Assembly (NCBI GenBank): GCA_027449025.1
Contig: DAIDMK010000012.1
Span: forward strand, 8,048 to 70,433
Reading direction: 5' to 3'
DNA: 62,386 bases
Source of the DNA: Lutibacter sp.
GTDB taxonomy: Bacteria > Bacteroidota > Bacteroidia > Flavobacteriales > Flavobacteriaceae
Shown here: one piece after another, positions 32,518 to 38,782 of the stretch
Numbering within the stretch: the stretch's first letter is position 1
Layout: every line of letters begins with the position of its first letter
Notes under the pieces: model-generated
Told to the model about the DNA's origin: nothing
Database searches by the model: none
What the model saw: the letters and a program-made list of their open reading frames with translations, nothing else
Position numbers and translations under genes: made by a program

Positions 32518-32868
32518 ATGATAAAAGTAATCATTGCCGGAGGAAGAAACTTTGACGACTTCGACAAACTTTTCCAGGTTTGTGACGAATTCCTGCAGGA
32601 TCAGAACGATATCGAAATTGTGAGCGGTGCCTACAAAGGCGCTGACCTTCTGGGAGAAAGATATGCAGCAGAACGAAACTTCCCAATAAAACAATTCCCG
32701 GCCGATTGGCGCCGGTACGGAAAAAGTGCCGGACTCAAACGAAATACTGAAATGGCTGCCTATGCCGATGCGCTCATTGCCTTTTGGGACGGAAAAAGTA
32801 AAGGCACAAAACACATGATTGAACTGGCAACACAAGGAGGTTTAAAAGTGAAAGTCTTTTATTTTTAA
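32518..32868 (+). CDS. SLOG-domain (YspA/YpsA-related) protein
   Basis: A 116-residue Rossmann-type protein. IIAGGRNFDDFDKL at the start and IVSGAYKGADLLGERYA in the middle are the nucleotide-binding loops of the SLOG family, and DALIAFWDGKSKGT is the conserved end. SLOG proteins bind nucleotide-derived ligands. This single-domain type is common in phages and conjugative elements. Confidence 0.85.
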   Translation: MIKVIIAGGRNFDDFDKLFQVCDEFLQDQNDIEIVSGAYKGADLLGERYAAERNFPIKQFPADWRRYGKSAGLKRNTEMAAYADALIAFWDGKSKGTKHMIELATQGGLKVKVFYF

Positions 32869-32870
32869 AT

Positions 32871-32907
32871 ATCCTTAACCTTCCTGCCGGCAGGCTGGTC
32901 TAAGGAT
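32871..32907 (+). repeat. REP-like inverted repeat with CCTGCCGGCAGG core
   Basis: Outer arms ATCCTTA (32871-32877) and TAAGGAT (32901-32907) enclose the perfect palindrome CCTGCCGGCAGG (32883-32894). A common short flavobacterial repeat, placed after the SLOG gene. Confidence 0.65.
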
Positions 32908-33036
32908 CTGTCGACTTCTCGCAATACCACATATCAATAACCAATATAAATTGAAGAGCTTTGCTTCGCGGATAAAGGCTATGACAACACAATCTGTCAG
33001 AAAAATTGATTATTTTTGAATATCTGTATTTTAGCA

Positions 33037-33067
33037 TTTGCTTAAATAAACAAATTGATTATCTTTG
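33037..33067 (+). promoter_or_regulatory. Perfect-consensus promoter of the mercury operon
   Basis: TTTG (33037-33040), 19-nt spacer, TATCTTTG (33060-33067): an exact match to TTTG-N19-TAnnTTTG. The ATG at 33073 lies 5 nt after the -7 box, so the transcript is predicted to start at or near the A of the start codon (leaderless). Confidence 0.8.
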
Positions 33068-33072
33068 TGTTT

Positions 33073-33447
33073 ATGGACAACATCTCATGTATAAGACAAC
33101 AGGCGGACATTAAACAAATAAACCGCTGTAAAGACCGAGTATCAGAACTCAACGTTTCTTTTGACTATTTATCGAACGGACTTGAATTGGTGGGAAACAA
33201 CGTAAGACTGAAAATCTTGTTCCTGCTCTTTGAAGAGAAACAACTTTGCGTTTGTGATTTAAGCGACATTCTCGGAATGACCATTTCGGCAGTTTCTCAA
33301 CATCTGCGAAAACTAAAAGACCGAAAACTCATTGAAACAGAAAGGCAAGCTCAGACAATTTTCTACTCGCTGACAAATGAATACAAAAACTTGCTCGAAC
33401 CGTTTTTCATAATACTTGACAAGAACAAAATTTTGGAGACAATATGA
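33073..33447 (+). CDS. merR: ArsR-family regulator of the mercury cluster
   Basis: About 124 residues from the ATG at 33073 (a TTG at 33055 lies inside the promoter spacer). Winged-helix protein with NNVRLKILFLLFEEKQ, the Cys-containing CVCDLSDIL segment (typical ELCVCDL-type metal site) and TISAVSQHLRKLKDRKLIE. It precedes MerTP by a 4-nt overlap. Although it acts as a mer regulator by position, it is of the ArsR family and not the MerR family. Confidence 0.8.
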   Translation: MDNISCIRQQADIKQINRCKDRVSELNVSFDYLSNGLELVGNNVRLKILFLLFEEKQLCVCDLSDILGMTISAVSQHLRKLKDRKLIETERQAQTIFYSLTNEYKNLLEPFFIILDKNKILETI

Positions 33448-34037
33448 AAAAGGACAATAAACTAATCGGAGCGGGACTTTTAACAGCATTCGCAGCTTCT
33501 CTATGTTGTATTACGCCAGTTTTGGCTCTTGTTGCAGGAACAAGCGGACTCGCTTCAACTTTTTCTTGGCTTGAAGCTTTCCGACCGTATTTTATCAGTT
33601 TGACAATTTTAGTGCTTGGTTTTGCTTGGTATCAAAAGTTGAAACCCCAAATGCAAATTGACTGCAACTGCGAGACAGATGAAAAACCAAAATTTCTTCA
33701 GTCAAAAATGTTTTTAGGAATTGTAACTCCATTTGCAATCGTAATGCTTGCTTTTCCTTACTATGCTCACATTTTCTACCCAAAGACAGAAAAACAAATC
33801 ATAGTGGTGGACAAATCAAACATTCAAAAAGTAGAATTTACGATTAGCGGAATGACTTGTGAAAGTTGTGGCGAACACGTAAATCACGAAGTAAATAAAT
33901 TGACAGGAATTATAAGTTCAAACGCCTCATTCGAAAATGGAAACGCAATCGTAGAATTTGACAACTCAAAAACTAACATTTCTAAAATTGAAAAAGAAAT
34001 AAACTCGACAGGATATTTTGTAACCGACAAAAAATAA
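33444..34037 (+). CDS. merTP: MerTP: fused mercuric transporter and mercury-binding domain
   Basis: A 197-residue protein. Residues 1-115 contain three membrane spans of MerT with the Cys pair SLCCITP in span 1 and CNCETDE in the cytoplasmic loop. Residues 128-195 form an HMA (MerP) domain with GMTCESCGEHV. The fusion is typical of Bacteroidetes. It imports Hg(II) for detoxification, but no mercuric reductase (merA) is present nearby, so how imported mercury is handled is unclear. Confidence 0.9.
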   Translation: MKKDNKLIGAGLLTAFAASLCCITPVLALVAGTSGLASTFSWLEAFRPYFISLTILVLGFAWYQKLKPQMQIDCNCETDEKPKFLQSKMFLGIVTPFAIVMLAFPYYAHIFYPKTEKQIIVVDKSNIQKVEFTISGMTCESCGEHVNHEVNKLTGIISSNASFENGNAIVEFDNSKTNISKIEKEINSTGYFVTDKK

Positions 34038-34042
34038 AAAAA

Positions 34043-34252
34043 ATGGAAATCAAATTACAATCAACAATTACTTGCCCCAACTGCGGACACAAGAAAGAAG
34101 AAACAATGCCGACAGACGCTTGCCAATATTTCTACGAATGTGAAAAATGCAAACAAGTGCTTAAACCAAAACAAGGCGACTGTTGTGTATATTGCAGTTG
34201 CGGGACAGTAAAATGCCCACCAATACAAGCCGGGACAAATTGCTGTAAATGA
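34043..34252 (+). CDS. GDCCVxC-domain protein
   Basis: A 69-residue Cys-rich protein with CPNCGHKKEE, CEKCKQV and the signature GDCCVYCSCG, ending NCCK. The GDCCVxC family is a frequent companion of MerTP; in some relatives one Cys is selenocysteine. It is probably a soft-metal carrier or reductant. It starts 5 nt after merTP. Confidence 0.85.
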   Translation: MEIKLQSTITCPNCGHKKEETMPTDACQYFYECEKCKQVLKPKQGDCCVYCSCGTVKCPPIQAGTNCCK

Positions 34253-34286
34253 CAATGAAATGACTGACAGAAATAGAAAGCCGACC

Positions 34287-34417
34287 GCATAACAGGCGTT
34301 TGGCTCAATGGCGGGTGAAGTGGTTTATTGAACATTCTATCTCGCATCAACTTTTGTGGTGTAATGACAGTGAAGTGCTCCGAAATCCGCCATTGCGCCA
34401 AGCCCCAAAACGTTAAA
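34287..34417 (+). repeat. attC-like imperfect inverted repeat at the end of the mercury cassette
   Basis: Left arm GCATAAC followed by TTTGGCTCAATGGCGG; right arm CCGCCATTGCGCCAAG followed by GTTAAAT at 34411-34417. The right simple site fits GTTRRRY, and the left differs from RYYYAAC at one position. Length (about 130 bp) and the arrangement of paired inner boxes around a variable centre are those of integron attC recombination sites. No integron integrase is in the window. Confidence 0.55.
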
Positions 34418-34435
34418 TAACTCTTATTATAGAAA

Positions 34436-34478
34436 TCAAAAAATGCCTGGCTAAAAATATTAGCTAGGCATTTTTTGA
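34436..34478. terminator. Bidirectional rho-independent terminator
   Basis: An inverted repeat of about 19 bp with one G:T pair: AAAAAATGCCTGGCTAA / TTAGCTAGGCATTTTTT, loop AAATA. T-runs on both strands serve the mercury cluster (+) and the minus-strand gene starting at 34464. Confidence 0.85.
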
Positions 34479-34655
34479 TTTATCTGAACCTGAAAACAAT
34501 TTTCTCAAAATATAGGAAACAAAAAAACTTACCACAGCGCCAACCACAGCCATAATTGCGGTGAACAGCAAATCGTGCGGACTGATATTCAAAGCGGTTG
34601 AAAACAACGTCCCTCCAACAACACCCGACCTTATTTGAATATCATTGAAAATCAT
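34464..34655 (-). CDS. Small membrane protein of the DUF6266/DUF5675 module (63 aa)
   Basis: 63 residues with one long hydrophobic stretch (LLFTAIMAVVGAVVSFFVSYIL) and a basic-polar tail (RKLFSGSDKSK). It resembles small holin-like proteins of phage origin in size and profile, but there is no recognised family. It overlaps the upstream gene by 4 nt. Confidence 0.6.
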   Translation of the reverse strand: MIFNDIQIRSGVVGGTLFSTALNISPHDLLFTAIMAVVGAVVSFFVSYILRKLFSGSDKSKNA

Positions 34656-34876
34656 TTTTCTGTTTCGTTTTCATTGTCCGACACTACGGCCTGACTCACA
34701 GTAGTAACCACAGTTCCGGCAACGGCCAAATAACTGGCGATGGTGATTACCAATGCAGGCAACGAAATGGGAGCCGCTAAAATAGCGCCTCCGGTGGCGG
34801 CCAAAGCAATGCCAATATTTCTAAGTTTTCTGAAAAAAGTTGGCGTGGGTTTTTTATATCGATCTATTAATTTCAT
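34652..34876 (-). CDS. Small membrane protein of the DUF6266/DUF5675 module (74 aa)
   Basis: 74 residues; basic N-terminus (DRYKKPTPTFFRKLRN), two hydrophobic segments (GIALAATGGAILAAPISLPAL and VITIASYLAVAGTVVTTVS) and an acidic tail. A holin-like or small membrane component. The gene is between DUF5675 and the 63-aa gene with tight spacing, so the four genes form one operon. Confidence 0.65.
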   Translation of the reverse strand: MKLIDRYKKPTPTFFRKLRNIGIALAATGGAILAAPISLPALVITIASYLAVAGTVVTTVSQAVVSDNENETEK

Positions 34877-34879
34877 TGG

Positions 34880-35275
34880 TTAAGATTTTATGGTTAATGT
34901 GACAATTTCTTTTCGGTCAAATGCCTGATAGCACAACGACACTAATTTTTGCAGCAATGGTTTTGAGGCCGTTCCTTTTCCGATTCCCGATAAAAAAGTA
35001 ACCGGAGCAATGCAGCCCAAAAGTTCCTTTTTGGCATCATTGGCCGGATGGATCAGAATCAGGTTTCTTCCCGGAACATTTTCCAAAATCAAATGATGGT
35101 TAAACTTTTCGGAATAACGTGCTTTAAGCGTGTAAACACCTTCCGGAATGCAGGACTTCATTTTTTGGTTTTCAAGCCAGGGAAGCTCTATGGCAAAACC
35201 CATAAAGATCCCATGATGAAAGAGGGCACCGTTGGTACCCTCTTTAAAATAGGTTCTATGCAAATGAAGTTCCAC
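34880..35275 (-). CDS. DUF5675-family protein
   Basis: 131 residues from a GTG at 35275 that overlaps the TAG of the upstream gene (TAGTG). Conserved DUF5675 features: LHLHRTYFKEGTNGALF, IPEGVYTLKARYSEKF, NLILIHPANDAKKELLGCIAP and GIGKGTAS. The His/Asn/Cys pattern resembles an L,D-transpeptidase- or lysis-like fold; the function is not known. A truncated copy of this gene is at 45706-45816. Confidence 0.8.
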   Translation of the reverse strand: MELHLHRTYFKEGTNGALFHHGIFMGFAIELPWLENQKMKSCIPEGVYTLKARYSEKFNHHLILENVPGRNLILIHPANDAKKELLGCIAPVTFLSGIGKGTASKPLLQKLVSLCYQAFDRKEIVTLTIKS

Positions 35276-36030
35276 TAGATAGTGTCTACATAAACAACTG
35301 CCAAGGCATTGTACGCTCCATTTTTCAACGGATACATTTGTCCGTTCACCTCCTGATAAAACTCAACGCCCAACACCTGGATTACAGGAAGCACAGAGTT
35401 TGGAGTAAGTGCACTTACAAAATCAACAATACCGGTGTCTGCACTGTCATAAGGCAAAATAGCAGTTTCATCATTTTCAAAAGTGGAGGTTTCTCCTGCA
35501 AAATCTAATTCTGCAGCACCAGTTACCAATTTGAAATGCGTAGTTCCTGCCGGAGCAGCAATCCTTACCGTAGGTGAAAATGATGGAATGTTCACCGTCG
35601 CTTCACCCGTTACACGATTGAAATCGTTGCTGTAAGCGGCAAACAACGTAGATCCCAATTTCCCATTGGTATTGAAATCAAAGCCACTGATAAGCCCCAT
35701 AGAGCCATCTTCGATGGTTCTCATTCCACGCTCATTGATGGCATCCGTTTTCACGACCTTTAAAAGATCGGTAGTCAGTCTGCTCACCACTCTTTTGTCT
35801 TGTGCATTCAGCAAAAGAATCCTGATGGCGCTTCGCACCAATTTTCCGCCTTTTCCGGCCCTTCCGAATTCGGATCCGTTTTCACGCGTTCTTTGAAACG
35901 CAGGATCGTTCTTCATTCTGGATTTGTCAATGCCGCCTTTTTCGCGGGCAAGGTGTCCATCCGAAGTTTTGTAAAAGGAAATATCCCCGATAGTTCCTTT
36001 CAATTTAATAATACCAGTTTGTCTAGCCAT
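35275..36030 (-). CDS. DUF6266-family protein, copy 1
   Basis: 251 residues beginning MARQTGIIKLKGTIGDISFY, the usual start of this Bacteroidetes-specific family, followed by FQRTRENGSEFGRAGKGGKL, and a C-terminal half rich in beta strands. No signal peptide. The family often occurs with DUF5675 and small membrane proteins, suggesting a structural or phage-derived particle or injection module, but no function is established. Copy 2 is at 45816-46571 with only scattered substitutions. Confidence 0.75.
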   Translation of the reverse strand: MARQTGIIKLKGTIGDISFYKTSDGHLAREKGGIDKSRMKNDPAFQRTRENGSEFGRAGKGGKLVRSAIRILLLNAQDKRVVSRLTTDLLKVVKTDAINERGMRTIEDGSMGLISGFDFNTNGKLGSTLFAAYSNDFNRVTGEATVNIPSFSPTVRIAAPAGTTHFKLVTGAAELDFAGETSTFENDETAILPYDSADTGIVDFVSALTPNSVLPVIQVLGVEFYQEVNGQMYPLKNGAYNALAVVYVDTI

Positions 36031-36219
36031 AATTGAATAAATTTTTAATTCTCAACAAATGAACTTATCTTTATGAAGAAAATAAAAATCAGGTGGTCAT
36101 TTTGTCCGATATAGACTTTTTTGTCCGAATTGGCAACATAGATAATTTGTATAGCTATAATAGGATTTATTTAATAACCTGTATAGCTATTTTAGGACGA
36201 GTCAGACGATTCAGGTAAT

Positions 36220-36263
36220 ATAGATAAGCCATAGATAAGGCATAGATAAAGCATAGATAGAGT
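36220..36263 (+). repeat. Four tandem 11-bp repeats upstream of the small HTH-like gene
   Basis: Units start with ATAGATAA or ATAGATAG (36220, 36231, 36242, 36253). The 11-bp period places each site on the same helix face. The repeat ends 5 nt before the ATG at 36269, so it is a likely operator or excisionase-binding array. Confidence 0.8.
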
Positions 36264-36268
36264 ATCAA

Positions 36269-36472
36269 ATGAAAATATTTCGAACTTGCATATTCCCAAA
36301 AGACGTTCAGTGTATCACTGGAAGAAGCGAACGCTCCGGGCGCAGGCTTTTACATGAGATCAGAACCCACTTTGGCAAAGATTCCCATCAATTTGTAACT
36401 TCAGAGGAATTTTCAGAATATTCAGGGATCAACATAAATGTAGTAAATGAATATTTACAAAAAGTATCATAG
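36269..36472 (+). CDS. 67-aa putative DNA-binding protein (excisionase/RDF-like), copy 1
   Basis: 67 residues: CIFPKDVQCITGRSERSGRRLLHEIR, then FVTSEEFSEYSGININVVNEYL. The first part is basic, and the second looks like a helix-turn-helix (EEFSEYSGINI). Such small proteins occur next to integrases in Bacteroidetes elements. The downstream arm-like repeats and tRNA fragment suggest a recombination directionality factor; this is inference. Confidence 0.55.
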   Translation: MKIFRTCIFPKDVQCITGRSERSGRRLLHEIRTHFGKDSHQFVTSEEFSEYSGININVVNEYLQKVS

Positions 36473-36566
36473 CATTTGATGGGATTTAGTCGAATTTAAT
36501 GGTTTAAAATTCGTACTTTTACATTTAGACAGAAAGTCAAATTTAAACAAAGTAAATCAAATGGCA

Positions 36567-36818
36567 GGTCAACAAATCGGTCAACAAAAATAACAAGGAG
36601 TAGGGGATCCCCATTAAACACAGGGTTTACGTCGGGGGTTCGAATCCCTTCCTCTCTGCGAAAACACTAACAAAATCGAGCAAAATCGACAAAAACCTAG
36701 GTTTTGCTCAGGTTTTATTTTTAGAGACCGACAAATTATATGATAAAATATCATATATTAGGTTCACAAATCGGTCAACAAATATAAAACAACAGTTTTG
36801 TTGACCGATTTGTTGACC
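36567..36818 (+). promoter_or_regulatory. Integrase arm-type binding sites (GGTCAACAAA repeats)
   Basis: The 10-mer GGTCAACAAA occurs at 36567, 36579 and 36773 and inverted at 36797 and 36809. Pairs are spaced exactly 12 bp apart. The pair is also present in copy 2 (47113, 47125). The array flanks the tRNA fragment and lies between the two direct repeats of the attachment region and the integrase gene, as expected for arm sites. The region around 36473-36997 otherwise holds no gene. Confidence 0.6.
36630..36659 (+). other. tRNA-Ser 3-prime fragment, copy 1 (attachment-site remnant)
   Basis: GGGGGTTCGAATCCCTT contains a T-loop and the following CCTCTCTGC resembles the 3-prime acceptor arm of a bacterial tRNA-Ser. 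No 5-prime half is present nearby, so this is a fragment and not a tRNA gene. It precedes the integrase gene. Confidence 0.6.
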
Positions 36819-36997
36819 GAATTATCGCGAAAGCCCCGGTAAACACTAGGATTTTATACCTAGCAATTCGGTGGAATTTCACAGTGATTTTGAACCAAAA
36901 AATTGATTTATTGGTCAATAAAAATCCAGTAAATTTGAATACCATAGTTGATTTGACTTTCGTCTTAAACAAAGTTTAACTTAAAAAGACGACAACT

Positions 36998-38263
36998 ATG
37001 AAAATAACCATCACCTTTTCAATCCTAATTTGGATTAACTCTTCACGCGCTAAAGACAACGAAGCAGAAATTTTTGCTAGAATAACTGTTAACCAGAGAC
37101 GTGTTAACATTAGTTTAAAAAAGAAAGTAAACATTGATTCCTGGGACAAAGCCAAATCGCGTGTAAAAGGCACCGGTCAAGATGCCAGAATAATTAATGG
37201 TTACATTGATCAATCGCAAGCTGCATTATTCCAGGCTTACCAAGATTTAAAGGCTGAAAGAAAAATGATTACGGCCGAAGCCGTTAAATCACGTTTTTTG
37301 GGAACGGACCAGCAACACTATTCTTTACAAAACATTATAGATTATCACAATGATAACCACGCCCATAAGTTGCATAAAGCAACTTTGGGTTTGTATAAAA
37401 TCACCCAAAGTTATTTATTGGAATTCGTCAAAAAGGAATTTGGCACCTCTGATATTTATTTAAGAGACCTCAATTATTCATTTGTAATAAAATTTGATAA
37501 TTTTTTGCGTGCATACAAGTATTCAATAAACAAAAAAAGAATTCTAGGCAATACCATTATAAAGCACATCCAAAGATTGCGAAAAATGGTGACGATGGCA
37601 TTTCATATAGAATGGATCGACAGAGATCCTTTTGTAAAATACAAACCGGTATTTGAGAAAAGTGAAAGAGAGTATTTATCGCAAGCTGAACTTCAGAATA
37701 TCGAAAATTATGAAACGGATATTGAGCGCTTAAACATTGTAAAGGACTTATTTATTTTTAGTTGTTATACCGGAATAGCCTATGTGGATGTTATGAAATT
37801 AACAAAAGATAACGTTTTACTTGGGATTGATGGAGGCCAATGGATAATTACCAAAAGGACAAAAACAAACACCCCGGTTAAAATACCGATTCTGGATGCC
37901 ACGCAGCAGCTGATTGACAAATATAAAAACAATATTAGAACTCAGGTTACAGGTATGCTTTTGCCTACACTTTCCAATCAAAAATTAAACAGTTACCTGA
38001 AAGAAATTGCTGATGGCTGCAAGATGAAAAAGAACCTCACATTTCATATGGCGCGCCACACATTTGCCACAACAGTGACTTTAACTAACGGGGTGCCCAT
38101 AGAAACGGTTTCCAAGCTTTTAGGGCATACCAAACTGGCCACAACGCAAATTTATGCCAAAGTCATCGAAAGAAAAGTTAGCGATGATATGAACGCGTTA
38201 AAACTTGTTTTAATTAAGAACAAAGAAGAAAATGATCTAAAAAATAATGAGTCAGCAGGTTAA
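36998..38263 (+). CDS. Tyrosine site-specific integrase
   Basis: A 421-residue tyrosine recombinase. N-terminal arm-binding segment, a SAM-like core-binding domain (ATLGLYKITQSYLLEFVKKEF), and a catalytic domain with SCYTGIAYVDVMKL, TKTNTPVKIPI, HMARHTFATT (HxxR), LLGHTKLATTQIYAKV (GH...Y nucleophile). The position normally holding the first catalytic Arg (CFTGLR) is TGIA, as in IntDOT-type Bacteroidetes integrases. The ATG at 36998 is the only good start. It presumably uses the tRNA-Ser-derived sites at 36630 and 47177. Confidence 0.9.
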   Translation: MKITITFSILIWINSSRAKDNEAEIFARITVNQRRVNISLKKKVNIDSWDKAKSRVKGTGQDARIINGYIDQSQAALFQAYQDLKAERKMITAEAVKSRFLGTDQQHYSLQNIIDYHNDNHAHKLHKATLGLYKITQSYLLEFVKKEFGTSDIYLRDLNYSFVIKFDNFLRAYKYSINKKRILGNTIIKHIQRLRKMVTMAFHIEWIDRDPFVKYKPVFEKSEREYLSQAELQNIENYETDIERLNIVKDLFIFSCYTGIAYVDVMKLTKDNVLLGIDGGQWIITKRTKTNTPVKIPILDATQQLIDKYKNNIRTQVTGMLLPTLSNQKLNSYLKEIADGCKMKKNLTFHMARHTFATTVTLTNGVPIETVSKLLGHTKLATTQIYAKVIERKVSDDMNALKLVLIKNKEENDLKNNESAG

Positions 38264-38579
38264 AAAGAGTGGGTAAAGATTAGGTATTGTGATAAATTTT
38301 TCCATATTATCAATAAAATATAGGCTCTGAACCCGATTTAATGATATATCGGCGCTAAACCCGATATATGCAGGAATATTTCATGAACAAAGGATAGAAT
38401 ACATATTAATCGGAACTTCTTTAAGTTATAGATTGGTTATTGAGCTAAGTTAGCTATACGCAATATAATTAGGGGATAAATTGAATACTTACCAACGTAT
38501 CTAAAACAATTTGGTTTTAAAAAATTCAATTCTTTTAATGAACAAGATAGTGCGTAAATCAATCATTTTTAGTATATTT
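38264..38579. other. Gene-free stretch with an inverted repeat
   Basis: Between the integrase gene and the tandem repeat. Contains the 9-bp inverted repeat ATATATCGG / CCGATATAT (38344-38352, 38361-38369) with loop CGCTAAAC, perhaps the integrase terminator or an operator. Nothing else is visible. Confidence 0.5.
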
Positions 38580-38747
38580 ACACGCTAGCATAATTAACAT
38601 ACGACACGCTAGCATAATTAACATACGACACGCTAGCATAATTAACATACGACACACTAGCATAATTAACATACGACACGCTAGCATAATTAACATACGA
38701 CACGCTAGCATAATTAATATACAACACACCAGCATAATAAACGTGCA
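38580..38747 (+). repeat. 24-bp tandem repeat (about 7 units) upstream of the Fic gene
   Basis: Units begin ACACGCTAGC and end TAATTAACATACG. Units start at 38580, 38604, 38628, 38652, 38676, 38700 and 38724; the first five are nearly identical and the last two are diverged. Each contains the palindrome GCTAGC. The array ends 35 nt before the Fic start codon, so copy number could change promoter spacing. Confidence 0.9.
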
Positions 38748-38782
38748 ATAGACTAGAACAAATAAAAAGAAACAAATTTAAA

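Larger units (their letters stand above)
35168..36660. repeat. Direct repeat copy 1 (about 1.5 kb mobile module)
   Basis: Contains the start of DUF5675, DUF6266, an upstream region, the 67-aa gene, integrase-arm-like sites and a tRNA-Ser fragment. The matching copy is 45707-47207. The two copies differ by substitutions, by an extra 19-bp direct repeat pair (TATAGCTAT blocks) in copy 1 and by the 87-bp insertion in copy 2. Confidence 0.85.

Noticed and set aside
33073-34252. A mercuric reductase gene (merA) in the mercury cluster
   Set aside because: No flavoprotein disulfide reductase motifs are present in the window; the cluster contains only the regulator, MerTP and the GDCCVxC protein.
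36601-36660. A complete tRNA-Ser gene at the integration site
   Set aside because: Only the T-arm and 3-prime acceptor part are present; I found no matching 5-prime half, D-arm or anticodon arm nearby.
38580-38747. CRISPR array
   Set aside because: The 24-bp units are contiguous without spacers and there are no cas genes; it is a tandem repeat.
38578-38775. 65-residue minus-strand frame across the 24-bp tandem repeat (eight-residue YVNYASVS repeats)
   Set aside because: A repeat unit of 24 bp is divisible by 3, so every frame stays open; this is a by-product of the tandem repeat and not a protein.
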